DNA of 64,000 bases, taken from AP-15 sp963750195. Lineage in GTDB: Bacteria > Pseudomonadota > Alphaproteobacteria > ATCC43930 > CGMCC-115725. The notes under the pieces are model-generated. The model was given only the letters and a program-made list of their open reading frames with translations, searched no databases and was not told the DNA's origin. The position numbers were made by a program, and so were the translations under genes. The stretch lies in contig CAVVPS010000007.1 of the NCBI GenBank assembly GCA_963750195.1, positions 32,288-96,287 of the forward strand, given 5' to 3'. Positions 8,936 through 18,117 of this stretch are shown one piece after another. Each line of letters starts with the position of its first letter. Positions within the stretch are counted from its first letter, which is position 1.

Positions 8936-9541
8936 ATGAAAGGAGGCGGAGCTTCCGGTCGGCGTCGCCACGGCGCGACCGCACTGATCCTGGCAGCGGT
9001 GGTCGCCGGCATGGTCGGGTTGTCCTTCGCTTCCGTGCCGCTCTACCGCATCTTCTGCGGCGCGACTGGCCTCGGAGGGACAACTCAGCGAGCCCAGGCG
9101 GCGCCAGACCAAATTTCCCCCGCGCTGGTGACCATCAGCTTCGACGCGCAGACGGCGCCGGGGCTTGATTGGGAGTTCCGCCCCCTTACCAAGGCGGTCG
9201 CGGTGCATCCCGGGGCGGAAACCCGGGTGTTTTTCCACGCCGTCAATCACGGCGCCAAGTCGGTTACTGCCCGTGCGGTGTATAACGTCAGCCCGGCCAA
9301 AATCGGGATCTACTTTGATAAGCTCCAATGTTTTTGCTTCAGCAATCAGACGCTGGGACCCGGTGAAAGCGTCAATATGGGGGTGGTATTCTTCGTCGAT
9401 CCCGATCTGTTGACCGATCCGGATACGCGCGAGGTGCGGGCGATCACTTTGTCCTACACGATGTTCCGGGCAGCGGAGGTGGCAAGTCCAAACGCTCAGG
9501 CCGCACCGGGCCCGCCAGTAGCGCCGCGTTCTGTAAATTGA
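8936..9541 (+). CDS. ctaG: Cytochrome c oxidase assembly protein CtaG (Cox11)
   Basis: CtaG/Cox11 delivers copper to the CuB site of subunit I. The 201-residue protein has one N-terminal transmembrane anchor (about residues 15-35) and a periplasmic immunoglobulin-like domain. The copper motif CFCF is in KLQCFCFSNQTLGPGE, and another conserved segment is PLYRIFCGATGLGGTTQRA near the membrane. Length and motif order match the family. It lies three bases after the small membrane gene and 19 bases before ctaE. Confidence 0.96.
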   Translation: MKGGGASGRRRHGATALILAAVVAGMVGLSFASVPLYRIFCGATGLGGTTQRAQAAPDQISPALVTISFDAQTAPGLDWEFRPLTKAVAVHPGAETRVFFHAVNHGAKSVTARAVYNVSPAKIGIYFDKLQCFCFSNQTLGPGESVNMGVVFFVDPDLLTDPDTREVRAITLSYTMFRAAEVASPNAQAAPGPPVAPRSVN

Positions 9542-9560
9542 TCCATCGAGGCCGGAGCCC

Positions 9561-10385
9561 ATGAGCGAAATGCACGCGGCGCATGCCGCACCAAAGCACC
9601 CCTACCATCTGGTCGATCCTAGCCCGTGGCCGATCCTCGGCGCGATCGCCGCGGGCCTGCTCTTCGGCGGCGCCGTTCTCTACATGCACGGCCATGGCTG
9701 GACGCTGATGATCATCGGCGTTCTGTGCGTATTGGGGATCATGGCCGTGTGGTGGCGCGACGTGATCCGCGAGGCGACCTTCCAGGGCTACCATACCCCA
9801 ATTGTGCAACTCGGCATGCGCTATGGCATGGCGTTGTTCATCGCCTCCGAGGTGATGTTCTTTGTGGGCTTTTTCTGGGCGTTTTTTGCCTCGAGCCTGT
9901 TTCCGGTCGGCGGGGTGTGGCCGCCCAAGGGCATCCACCCCTTCGATCCGTTCGAGTTTCCGTTTCTCAACACCCTGATCCTGCTGCTGTCGGGCACGAC
10001 CGTGACCTGGGCGCACCATTCGCTGCTCGCCGGCGACCGCAACGGCATGTTGCGCGGCCTGGCGCTCACCATCTTGCTCGGCCTGTGCTTCACCTCCGTC
10101 CAGGCCTACGAGTACAGTCACGCCGCCTTCCATTTTACCGGCGGCATCTTTCCGTCCACTTTCTTCATGGCGACCGGCTTTCACGGCTTTCATGTTATCG
10201 TCGGCACGACCTTTCTGATCGTCTGCCTAGTCCGGGCATGGCTCGGGCATTTCAAACCGGACCACCATTTCGGCTTCGAGGCGGCCGCTTGGTATTGGCA
10301 TTTCGTCGACGTCGTCTGGCTGTTCCTGTTCGTCTGCATCTATTGGTGGGGCGGCGGTAGCGCATACGAAGGGGCTGCCGGCTGA
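9561..10385 (+). CDS. ctaE: Cytochrome c oxidase subunit III
   Basis: Subunit III stabilises the oxidase and supports proton uptake. It has 274 residues and seven transmembrane helices. Recognisable segments are the N-terminal HPYHLVDPSPWPI, RYGMALFIASEVMFFVGFFWAFF, the helix-5 segment GTTVTWAHHS and the C-terminal WYWHFVDVVWLFLFV. The start at 9561 gives the normal length. It closes the structural part of the cluster and is followed by the DUF983 gene, as in many relatives. Confidence 0.97.
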   Translation: MSEMHAAHAAPKHPYHLVDPSPWPILGAIAAGLLFGGAVLYMHGHGWTLMIIGVLCVLGIMAVWWRDVIREATFQGYHTPIVQLGMRYGMALFIASEVMFFVGFFWAFFASSLFPVGGVWPPKGIHPFDPFEFPFLNTLILLLSGTTVTWAHHSLLAGDRNGMLRGLALTILLGLCFTSVQAYEYSHAAFHFTGGIFPSTFFMATGFHGFHVIVGTTFLIVCLVRAWLGHFKPDHHFGFEAAAWYWHFVDVVWLFLFVCIYWWGGGSAYEGAAG

Positions 10386-10408
10386 TCGCGGCAGCGGCGG
10401 CGCAGTCG

Positions 10409-10798
10409 ATGGGGACCAACGAGAGCGGCGCCGATAGACTCCCAGCCGTCTCGATGGCGCGCGCGGCACTCGGCTGCCGCTGCCCGCGCTGCGGCGAAGG
10501 CCCGCTCTTTGCCGGCCTGTTGCGGGTGCGTCCCACATGCACAATCTGCGGCCTTGATCTGTCGACGCAGGATGCCGGCGACGGGCCGGCGGTGTTCGTG
10601 ATCCTGTTTCTCGGCCTGATCGTCGTCGGCCTGGCCGGGTTCGTCGAGATCCGGTTTTCGCCCCCGATCTGGGTACACCTGCTGCTGTGGACGCCGCTGA
10701 TCTTCGGTGGAGCGGTGGGCATGCTGCGCCCGTTCAAGGCCGGCCTGATCGCGCTGCAGTATCGCCATCATCTGCTCGGCGTGCCACCGCCCACCTAA
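10409..10798 (+). CDS. DUF983 family membrane protein
   Basis: The 129-residue product has two Cys pairs, CPRC and CTIC, at about residues 25-28 and 44-47. They resemble a small zinc ribbon and are followed by two transmembrane helices. DUF983 genes recur between ctaE and SURF1 in alphaproteobacterial oxidase clusters, so a role in oxidase biogenesis is likely but not proven. The start ATG at 10409 lies 23 bases after ctaE. Confidence 0.9.
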   Translation: MGTNESGADRLPAVSMARAALGCRCPRCGEGPLFAGLLRVRPTCTICGLDLSTQDAGDGPAVFVILFLGLIVVGLAGFVEIRFSPPIWVHLLLWTPLIFGGAVGMLRPFKAGLIALQYRHHLLGVPPPT

Positions 10799-10812
10799 GC
10801 CGCGGGCCCGCG

Positions 10813-11526
10813 ATGACCGGGTTTCGCCCGCAATTCTGGCCGACCCTAGTTGCGGTGCCGATTGTCCTTCTGTGTCTGGGGCTCGGCGCCTGGCAGATTC
10901 AGCGATTGTTCTGGAAAGAGGGTCTGATCGCGGCGCGCGCCGCGGCGGTGGCGGCGCCACCGGTTCCGGCATCCGGCATTGCCGCCCTGCCGCGCAACAT
11001 GGAGTTTCACCATGTCACCGATGAGGGCGTCTTTCTGAACGACAAGGAGATCTTTCTCGGCGCCACCTCGGAGGGCGGACGGAACGGCTATCAAGTGTTG
11101 ACCCCCCTCAAGGAGCCCGGCGGCCGCATCGTTTTTGTCAATCGCGGGTTTATCCCGTCCGAGCTCAAGGACCGAACCAAACGGATGGCCGGCGAGCCAT
11201 CCAGCTCCGTTCGGATCGAGGGATTGCTACGGCTGCCGCCGGACGGCCGGCCGAACTGGTTTCTCCCGGACAACCGCCCCGACCTAAATTATTGGTTCTG
11301 GGTCGATCTGCCGGCGATGGCTGCGGCGGATAAGCTTGACGATGTGGCGCCTTTCTACATCGATGCCGATGCGACTCCCAATCCCGGCGACTGGCCCAAA
11401 GGCGGGGTCACCCGATTGGCCCTGCCGAACGATCACCTACAATACGCGATCACGTGGTTTTCCCTGGCGGTTGCGATGATCGTCATCTATGTCCTGTTTC
11501 ATCGCCGCAATGCAGAGCCCCGATGA
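10813..11526 (+). CDS. SURF1 family cytochrome oxidase biogenesis protein
   Basis: SURF1 proteins (Shy1/Surf1) bind haem A and help insert it into subunit I. The 237-residue product has the expected topology: an N-terminal helix (LVAVPIVLLCLGLGAWQI), a large periplasmic domain and a C-terminal helix (AITWFSLAVAMIVIYVLF). Conserved segments include GAWQIQRLFWKEGLI and VFVNRGFIPSE. The frame is open further upstream, but the ATG at 10813 gives the family start just after the DUF983 gene. Its stop overlaps the next ATG in an ATGA arrangement. Confidence 0.93.
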   Translation: MTGFRPQFWPTLVAVPIVLLCLGLGAWQIQRLFWKEGLIAARAAAVAAPPVPASGIAALPRNMEFHHVTDEGVFLNDKEIFLGATSEGGRNGYQVLTPLKEPGGRIVFVNRGFIPSELKDRTKRMAGEPSSSVRIEGLLRLPPDGRPNWFLPDNRPDLNYWFWVDLPAMAAADKLDDVAPFYIDADATPNPGDWPKGGVTRLALPNDHLQYAITWFSLAVAMIVIYVLFHRRNAEPR

Positions 11527-13058
11527 CCGCCTATCAGCAGTTGGAAGCGCGTTTTCGCCGTCTGGGCGCGATCGAGGAAGCGATCGGCGTGCTCAATTGG
11601 GACAGCGCGACGATGATGCCGGCGGGGGGTGCGGCGACCCGGGCTGAGCAGCTGGCGACACTGAGCCTGCTCGCCCACCAGCAGCTGACCGCCGCCGAGA
11701 TCGACGACCTTCTGGCCGAGGCCGAGAGCGTGAGCGACGCATTCGATCCATGGCAACGCGGCAATTTGCGCGAGATGCGTCGCCGGCGGAGCAACGCGAC
11801 GGCGGTGCCCGGCGCGCTGGTCGAAGCAGTCTCGCGCGTGTCGTCCGAATGTGAGACGGTGTGGCGCAAGGCCCGCCCGGCGAACGATTTTGCCGCCGTT
11901 CTGCCGTCACTTGACGAGATGCTGCGGGTGCAGCGCGAGGTTGCGGCGGCCAAGGCGGAGGGGCTCGGGGTGAGCCCGTATGAAGCCCTGCTCGACCGCT
12001 ACGAGCCCGGCGCTTCTGTCGCCACGATCGATCGCCTATTCGGCGAGATCAGCGATTTTCTGCCTGATCTGATCGAGGCGGTGCTGACCCGGCAGGCGGC
12101 GCAACCGCCACTCCCGCAGCCGCCCGGCCCATTCCCGGTCGCGGCACAGCGCCAGGCGGCGGTGCGCCTGATGGAAGCGGTTGGGTTTGATTTCGCGCAT
12201 GGCCGGCTCGATGTCAGCGCCCACCCGTTCTGCAGCGGCGCCCCCGATGACGTGCGGATCACGACGCGTTACGACGAGAGCGACTTCACCAAGGCGCTGA
12301 TGGGCGTCCTGCACGAGACCGGGCACGCGCTCTACAAGCGCAACCTGCCCGCGCAATGGCGCTTGCAGCCGGTCGGGGCTGCCCGCGGCATGGCGATCCA
12401 TGAGAGTCAATCCCTGCTACTCGAGATGCAGGCCTGCCGCAGCCCGGCCTTCACCCGTTTCGCTGCGCCGATCCTCCGCGAGGTCTTCGCCGGCGACGGG
12501 CCAGGGTGGGAGGCCGAGGCGCTCCACCGCCGGCAGATCCGGGTCAGCCGCAGCCTTATTCGGGTCGAGGCCGACGAGGTCACCTATCCCGCCCATGTGA
12601 TCCTGCGCCACCGCCTCGAACAGGCGATGATCGCCGGCGATCTGGCGCCGAAGGATCTGCCCGGCGCCTGGGCCGAAGGGTTGCGCGCGCTGCTCGGCGT
12701 CGCACCCGACAACGATCGCGATGGATGCCTGCAAGACATCCATTGGTATGACGGCTCGTGGGGCTATTTCCCGACCTATACGCTTGGCGCGCTGATCGCG
12801 GCGCAGCTGTTCGAGACGGCGCGCGACACGATCCCTGATCTTATGCCGGCGATCGCCGAAGGTGACTTCACACCGCTTTTCGCATGGTTGGGCGAGAGAG
12901 TACATAGCCAAGCATCATTGTGGTCGACGGCGGAGCTGGTCGAGTGCGCCACCGGCCGCCCGCTCGGCACGGCGAGCTTCGAGCGCCATTTGCGCGACCG
13001 GTATCTCGGCGGGCGCAACGAACCGGCTGTCGGAGTGTTAACCGAGACAACGAAATAG
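11523..13058 (+). CDS. Carboxypeptidase, M32 family
   Basis: M32 enzymes are cytoplasmic metal-dependent carboxypeptidases that trim C-terminal residues from peptides. The 511-residue product has HETGH at about 264-268 and the second conserved motif HESQS, supplying the third ligand Glu, at about 293-297. The N-terminus (NWDSATMMPAGGAATRAEQ) and the WYDGSWGYFPTYTLG segment are family hallmarks. The ATG at 11523 overlaps the SURF1 stop by four bases; the longer open frame upstream belongs to SURF1 sequence. It is not known to take part in oxidase assembly, so cotranscription is probably positional. Confidence 0.95.
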   Translation: MTAYQQLEARFRRLGAIEEAIGVLNWDSATMMPAGGAATRAEQLATLSLLAHQQLTAAEIDDLLAEAESVSDAFDPWQRGNLREMRRRRSNATAVPGALVEAVSRVSSECETVWRKARPANDFAAVLPSLDEMLRVQREVAAAKAEGLGVSPYEALLDRYEPGASVATIDRLFGEISDFLPDLIEAVLTRQAAQPPLPQPPGPFPVAAQRQAAVRLMEAVGFDFAHGRLDVSAHPFCSGAPDDVRITTRYDESDFTKALMGVLHETGHALYKRNLPAQWRLQPVGAARGMAIHESQSLLLEMQACRSPAFTRFAAPILREVFAGDGPGWEAEALHRRQIRVSRSLIRVEADEVTYPAHVILRHRLEQAMIAGDLAPKDLPGAWAEGLRALLGVAPDNDRDGCLQDIHWYDGSWGYFPTYTLGALIAAQLFETARDTIPDLMPAIAEGDFTPLFAWLGERVHSQASLWSTAELVECATGRPLGTASFERHLRDRYLGGRNEPAVGVLTETTK

Positions 13059-13071
13059 ACTGGGGGGCCCC

Positions 13072-14373
13072 GTGTCGGAGAGTGCCGCGCAACCACAAAC
13101 CTGCAGCGCGGATCGCCAGGTCATGCTCGATCGGTTCACAACCGTGCGTAGCGACAGCGAAGCGCTGGCGGTCAACCTGACGCCCGAAGACCAGGCGATT
13201 CAATCGATGCCGGATGCAAGTCCGACAAAATGGCATCTGGCGCATACGACCTGGTTCTTTGAGACTTTCATCCTGAACCGGCTCGACCCCGACTATCGGG
13301 TTTTCGATCCGGCGTTCGCATATCTGTTCAACTCCTATTACGAAGCGGTCGGCCCGCGTCACCCGCGGCCCGAGCGCGGTTTGTTGTCGCGCCCGACCGT
13401 CGACATCATCGGCGCTTATCGCGACCATGTCGGCGCTGCAATCGCCCGCTTCATCGAACGGGCGCGCGAGCCGGTGTGGCATCAGGCCGCACCGCTGTTC
13501 GAACTCGGTCTGCACCACGAACAGCAGCATCAGGAACTGATCCTGATGGATATCAAGCACGTCTTCTCGATTAACCCGCTGTTGCCCGCCTATCAGGCGC
13601 CGCACCCGCAGATCGCGGCCCCTGTAGCACCGCTCGATTGGATCGAGGTTGCCGGCGGCCTGGTCGAGATCGGACACCGCGGCTTCGGCTTCGCCTTCGA
13701 CAACGAAACGCCCCGGCATAAGGTCTGGCTAGACCCCTTCCGCCTCGCCACGCGGCCGGTGACTTGCGGCGAGTTCCTCGAATTCATCGAGGCCGGCGGC
13801 TATCGGAGCCCGGAATTCTGGCTATCGGATGGGTGGGCGACGGTGCGCGAGCAGGGCTGGGAGGCGCCTTTCTATTGGCTGCGCGACGGCAGCGATTGGT
13901 CGCTGTTCACGCTCAGCGGCCTGCGTCGCCTGAACCCAGCCGAACCTGTCTGCCACGTTAGTTTTTTTGAGGCCGACGCCTTTGCCAAATGGGCCGGAAA
14001 GCGGCTGCCGACCGAAGCGGAGTGGGAGACTGCCGCCGAGGGCGTGCCGGTGTCGGGCAATTTTGCCGACCGCAGGCTATTTCACCCCGGCGCCGAGGGC
14101 GCTGTGGCGGCGGCGAACGACCGGTCGATCCTGCGCCAGATGTTTGGTGACGTTTGGGAATGGACTGCGAGCCCCTATATCCCCTACCCGCGCTTTCGCG
14201 CGGCAGCGGGCGCCGTCGGCGAGTACAACGGTAAATTCATGTGCAATCAGATGGTGCTGCGGGGCGGCGCCGCAGTCACCTCGGCCGGACACGTGCGGGC
14301 GAGCTATCGCAACTTTTTTCCGCCCTCGGCGCGGTGGGCCTTCGCCGGGTTGCGGCTCGCGGAGGACTGTTGA
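13072..14373 (+). CDS. egtB: Ergothioneine biosynthesis protein EgtB
   Basis: EgtB is a non-haem iron sulfoxide synthase that joins a thiol to hercynine using oxygen. The 433-residue product starts with GTG and has an N-terminal DinB-like domain with KWHLAHTTWFFE and the HX3HXE iron motif at about His149, His153 and Glu155. The C-terminal formylglycine-generating-type (SUMF1) domain has RLPTEAEWE and GDVWEWTASPY. The stop overlaps the egtD start, so EgtB and EgtD are probably made together. Without egtA or egtC, this looks like the short alphaproteobacterial gene set, possibly using cysteine directly. Confidence 0.96.
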   Translation: MSESAAQPQTCSADRQVMLDRFTTVRSDSEALAVNLTPEDQAIQSMPDASPTKWHLAHTTWFFETFILNRLDPDYRVFDPAFAYLFNSYYEAVGPRHPRPERGLLSRPTVDIIGAYRDHVGAAIARFIERAREPVWHQAAPLFELGLHHEQQHQELILMDIKHVFSINPLLPAYQAPHPQIAAPVAPLDWIEVAGGLVEIGHRGFGFAFDNETPRHKVWLDPFRLATRPVTCGEFLEFIEAGGYRSPEFWLSDGWATVREQGWEAPFYWLRDGSDWSLFTLSGLRRLNPAEPVCHVSFFEADAFAKWAGKRLPTEAEWETAAEGVPVSGNFADRRLFHPGAEGAVAAANDRSILRQMFGDVWEWTASPYIPYPRFRAAAGAVGEYNGKFMCNQMVLRGGAAVTSAGHVRASYRNFFPPSARWAFAGLRLAEDC

Positions 14374-15341
14374 TGATGGACGGCTCGCATTTCGCCTTTC
14401 ACGACCTGGCCCCGGGCGAAGAGAGCTTTCGCGACGCCGTGCTGAAGGGACTCAGCCGGGCCCGCAAGGCGATTCCCTGCAAGTTTTTCTATGATGCTCG
14501 CGGCTCGGCATTGTTCGAAGAGATCTGCCGCCTGCCCGAATATTACCCAACCCGCACCGAGATCGCGATCCTCGAGGAGAATGCGGGTGAGATTGCGGCG
14601 CAGATGGGCTCGCGTGCTCGGATCATCGAGTTCGGCAGCGGGGCGAGCCACAAGGCACGCATCTTGCTCCAGGCGCTCGATCGCCCGGCCGCCTATGTGC
14701 CGGTCGACATTTCGCGCGATCACCTGCGCGACGCTGCCGCCTCGCTCGCCGAGGATTTTCCCGAACTGCCGGTGATTGCCGTCTGCGCCGACTACACCCA
14801 CCCGTTCGGGCTGCCGCCCTTGCCCGGGCCGAGCGGCAAGCGGGTCGGGTTTTTCCCAGGCTCGACGATCGGCAATTTCGAGCCCGGTGCCGCGGAGGAT
14901 TTTCTTGTCAACTGCGCCGGCATTCTCGGCTCGGGCGGCGAGATGCTAATCGGCGTCGATCTGAAAAAGGACGGCTCGGTCCTCGACGCCGCTTACAACG
15001 ATCGGGCAGGGGTGACCGCCGCCTTTAACCTCAATCTTCTCGGGCGGATCAACCGTGAGCTGGACGGCGATCTCGATCTCGATTTTTTTGAGCATTTCGC
15101 CTTTTATAACGGAGCCGAGGGGCGGGTCGAAATCTATGTCCGCAGCCTCGCAGACCAGGAAGCGGCCATCGCCGGCCGACGCTTCGCGTTTGCCGCAGAC
15201 GAATTGATCCATACCGAATATTCGTACAAATACGCGGTGCCGGAGTTTCGCGCATTAGCCGCGCGCGCGGGATTCCGCCCCGTCGACACCTGGACAGATC
15301 CGGCCGAATTATTCAGCGTACACTATTTCCGGCTCCGCTGA
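14373..15341 (+). CDS. egtD: L-histidine N(alpha)-methyltransferase EgtD
   Basis: EgtD trimethylates histidine to hercynine with S-adenosylmethionine, the first step of ergothioneine synthesis. The 322-residue product matches the family length. Visible features are KFFYDARGSALFEEICRLPEYYPTR (the histidine-pocket region, shown here only in outline), the SAM motif IIEFGSGASHKA at about 83-94, and GFFPGSTIGNFEP. ATG at 14373 overlaps the egtB TGA; a second in-frame ATG follows directly. The longer open frame upstream is egtB antiframe. The pathway protects against oxidative stress and fits an aerobic oxidase-rich genome. Confidence 0.97.
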   Translation: MMDGSHFAFHDLAPGEESFRDAVLKGLSRARKAIPCKFFYDARGSALFEEICRLPEYYPTRTEIAILEENAGEIAAQMGSRARIIEFGSGASHKARILLQALDRPAAYVPVDISRDHLRDAAASLAEDFPELPVIAVCADYTHPFGLPPLPGPSGKRVGFFPGSTIGNFEPGAAEDFLVNCAGILGSGGEMLIGVDLKKDGSVLDAAYNDRAGVTAAFNLNLLGRINRELDGDLDLDFFEHFAFYNGAEGRVEIYVRSLADQEAAIAGRRFAFAADELIHTEYSYKYAVPEFRALAARAGFRPVDTWTDPAELFSVHYFRLR

Positions 15342-15349
15342 ACCGCTTG

Positions 15350-15904
15350 TCACGTTTTGGGCTCTCGGCCCTCATTGGAGACGGCGGCGAGAAAGCCCGG
15401 CAAGTCGCGCCAACCATAAGCGATCGCTTCGACCAGGCTGCCGCCGATGGGGATCGCCTTGCGGCTCGCTTGATGACCGCCGAGCCGTTCGTAAAAGAAT
15501 CGGCTCGGATTATCGCGCAGCACCCAGACGATCGCGGCATCGAGGCCGGATGCAACCAAGCGCCGAAACACTGCGATCAACAGTCGGCGGCCGATTCCCT
15601 GGTTCTGCTGGTCGGGCGCCACGTAGAGCGTGAATACCTCGCCGGGAAAGTGCCGCTCGCTGCGGCTCGGTCCGCAACTGCCGAAGCCCAAGATCATGCC
15701 CGCGGCATCGAGCGCAACGCGCACGTCGCGGGGCTCGCGCAGGATCGCCATGCGCCAGCCGATCTCGCGCCGGCGCTCGGATAGCCCGACGAGATACGAG
15801 GCCGACAGCACACCCGCGTAGGTCGTGCGCCAGGTCTCGACATCGAGCTGGGCGATACCGCGTGCGTCTCCAGGACGCGCCGGGCGGATCGTGATCTCGT
15901 CCAT
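15350..15904 (-). CDS. GNAT family N-acetyltransferase
   Basis: The 184-residue protein is one GNAT domain. The start (ITIRPARPGDARGIAQL) and the acetyl-CoA loop segment QQNQGIGRRLL at about 100-110 follow the R/Q-x-x-G-x-G/A pattern. WRTTYAGVL is common in a GNAT subgroup annotated as acetyltransferases of unknown substrate. It converges on egtD with an eight-base gap and is not part of that operon. The acceptor cannot be predicted. Confidence 0.9.
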   Translation of the reverse strand: MDEITIRPARPGDARGIAQLDVETWRTTYAGVLSASYLVGLSERRREIGWRMAILREPRDVRVALDAAGMILGFGSCGPSRSERHFPGEVFTLYVAPDQQNQGIGRRLLIAVFRRLVASGLDAAIVWVLRDNPSRFFYERLGGHQASRKAIPIGGSLVEAIAYGWRDLPGFLAAVSNEGREPKT

Positions 15905-16007
15905 CGCCCCGCATTTTGCCTTGTTTCGCCGGCCGGGGGGAGAGCCATGTGTGTGGGCGCTCTATCTGCTAGTATTGAGAAGATACCGTTGCATCGAGAG
16001 CGCCATA

Positions 16008-16323
16008 GTGCCCAGCGATTATTTCCTGACCCTCTCGCGCTATGATGCATGGGCCAACCGACGCCTCTATCGAGCCTGTGGGCGGTTGAGCGAGAGCGAA
16101 TATCTGCGCGACCGGCGTCTCGGCCTTCGGCTCGCTTCATGCCACGTCGAACCACATCCTGGTTGCTGACCGGGTCTGGCTCGCGCGGATCGGGCATATG
16201 TTCAACCGTCAGGCGCATTGTCGCGGCAAGGCAAGCGCGTTGCTAGCACAGACCGAGGTACCGCCGCCACCGCTCGACCTAATCCGCTTCGTCCGGCAAG
16301 AAGAAGGCGCAGCCGCCTGCTAA
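16008..16323 (+). pseudogene. DinB family protein, frameshifted and internally deleted
   Basis: Reading from GTG 16008, the start matches the DinB/DUF664 fold (DYFLTLSRYDAWANRRLY, then SESEYLRDRR). At about 16,110-16,125 the match jumps frame to SLHATSNHILVADRVWLARI. It then continues directly into the C-terminal segment HMFNRQAHCRGKASALL and PPPLDLIRFVRQEE. About 80 residues that normally separate these blocks, including one metal-ligand histidine, are absent, and the usual HHRG motif reads HCRG. A frameshift plus deletion plus a lost ligand indicates true decay, not a single read error. DinB proteins are metal-dependent, four-helix, often thiol-transferase-like enzymes. Confidence 0.75.
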
Positions 16324-16346
16324 CGTTTTGGAGTTTGTTCGACGAA

Positions 16347-16934
16347 ATGTTTATGATGCGACCTATGACGAGATCTTGGCGAACCCGGGTCAGCCTGCTG
16401 ATTATAGTGATGCTTTCGCTCGCGCCGCCGGCGCGCGCGCAAACCGAGAAGAAGCACCCAGCGACGAAGCATCCGCCCGCCACAACCCCGGCGCATCGGA
16501 TCGGTGGCGTCGGAGCGTGGAATGCCTATTTCTACAAGGGGAAATCCGGGCGGGTTTGCTATCTCGCCGGTGCGCCGCAGAAAATCGAACCGGCAAAGAT
16601 TAAGCATAATCCGCCGGCGGCGACGGTTACCCATCGTCCGGAGGAGAACGTCTTCAATGTCGTGAACTTTGACGAGGGCTATCTGCTGAAGGAGGGCAGC
16701 GCCGCGTCGGTCGATGTCGACGGCACTACTTTCGATCTGTTCACCAAGGGCGATGGCGCTTGGTCGCGCACCTCCGATCTCGATAAGGCGATTGTCGAAG
16801 CAATGGCGAAGGGCAAGCAGGCGATCGTCAAGAGCATCTCGCAAAAGGGATCGCCAACAACTCAAACCTATTCTCTCGCCGGCTTTGCTCAGACCTTGGC
16901 CTTGATCGACAAGGCCTGCGACGTCAAGCGCTAG
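16347..16934 (+). CDS. Invasion-associated locus B (IalB)-like exported protein
   Basis: The 195-residue product has a signal peptide (VSLLIIVMLSLAPPARA) and a mature domain with GRVCYLAGAPQK, THRPEENVFNVV, FDLFTKGDGAW and TYSLAGFAQTLALIDKAC. These are the pattern of the IalB family found across alphaproteobacteria. The family is periplasmic; its biochemical role is unknown outside Bartonella, where IalB aids erythrocyte invasion. The frame is open upstream over the DinB remnant, so I chose the ATG at 16347, giving a normal signal peptide. Its TAG is followed by rlmN. Confidence 0.85.
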   Translation: MFMMRPMTRSWRTRVSLLIIVMLSLAPPARAQTEKKHPATKHPPATTPAHRIGGVGAWNAYFYKGKSGRVCYLAGAPQKIEPAKIKHNPPAATVTHRPEENVFNVVNFDEGYLLKEGSAASVDVDGTTFDLFTKGDGAWSRTSDLDKAIVEAMAKGKQAIVKSISQKGSPTTQTYSLAGFAQTLALIDKACDVKR

Positions 16935-16969
16935 TGATCTGGCGTCCCAGCTACTGCCTACATTTGCGG

Positions 16970-18092
16970 ATGATGTCGAGCGAGATCCCGATTACCAATC
17001 AGCGCCGCAACCTCGTCGGGGTCGGGCGCGAAGGCTTGGCGGCCGAGATGGTCGAGTTCGGCGCTGAACCGTTTCGTGCGCGTCAGCTGTGGCACTGGAT
17101 CTATCATCGCGGCGCCACCGATTTTGCGCAGATGACCTCGCTGTCGAAGGTGTTTCGCGACCGCCTCGCCGAGCGTTACGAACTGCGCCGGCCGGCGGTG
17201 TCGCACGCTCTCGCCTCGGTCGATGGCACGCGCAAATGGCTGCTGCGCTTTGCCGACGGGCAGGAGGTCGAGACCGTCCACATTCCTGAGGAGGATCGCG
17301 GTACGCTTGTGCGTTTCCTCGCAGGTCGGCTGCACCTTGAACTGCACCTTCTGCCACACCGGGACCCAGCTGCTGGTGCGTAATCTCGGGGCGGCGGAGA
17401 TCGTCGGGCAGGTCATGGTCGCGCGCGATGCGCTGGGCGAATGGCCGTCGCCGCGGGACGATCGGCAACTCACCAACATCGTCCTGATGGGCATGGGCGA
17501 GCCGCTCTACAATTATGATGCTGTCGCAGCGGCGATGAAGATCGTCATGGATGCCGAGGGCCTATCGATCTCGCGCCGCAAGATCACCCTGTCGACCGCC
17601 GGGGTGGTGCCGATGATCCGAAGCTGTGGCGCCGAACTCGCGGTCAACCTCGCCATTTCGCTGCACGCGGTGCGCGACGACGTTCGCGACCAACTCGTGC
17701 CGCTCAACCGTAAATATCCCATCGCCGAATTGCTCGAGGCGTGCCGCACCTATCCGGGCAGCAGCAACGCGCGGCGAATCACCTTTGAGTACGTGATGCT
17801 GAAGGGCGTCAACGATAGCCCGGCCGAGGCGCGCGAGCTGGTGCGGCTATTGGCCGGCATCCCCGCCAAAGTCAATCTGATCCCGTTCAATCCCTGGCCC
17901 GGCGCTCCTTACGAGTGCTCGACCGACGCGGCGATCGCGGCGTTTTCCGAGATTGTTTTCGCCGCCGGCTATTCCGCCCCTGTGCGCACCCCGCGCGGCC
18001 GCGACATTCTCGCCGCCTGCGGCCAGCTCAAATCGGCGAGCGTCAGGTTCCGCCGCAGCGAGCGCGAGCGCATGGCGCTGCCCGCCGCCTGA
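16970..18092 (+). CDS. rlmN: 23S rRNA (adenine2503-C2)-methyltransferase RlmN, frameshifted in this sequence
   Basis: RlmN is a radical SAM enzyme that methylates A2503 of 23S rRNA and A37 of some tRNAs. The first frame runs RRNLVGVGREGLAAEM through RQLWHWIYHRGATDF to VHIPEEDRGT. The second frame resumes at LCVSSQVGCTLNCTFCHTGTQ, shown here across the [4Fe-4S] CxxxCxxC motif. The match is restored by removing one T from CTTGTG at about 17,308. The remaining sequence to 18092 is complete (VLMGMGEPLYN, NLAISLHA, PFNPWPG). The rest is conserved and the gene is housekeeping, so a sequencing or assembly insertion is likelier than inactivation. ATG 16970 or 16973 starts the protein. Confidence 0.9.
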
Positions 18093-18117
18093 CCTCTCGC
18101 TAATTCAGCCTGCGCGC

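Noticed and set aside
13072..15341. Complete five-gene mycobacterial-type ergothioneine operon
   Set aside because: Only egtB and egtD are seen; the ligase end at the window start is 13 kb away and best fits GshA.
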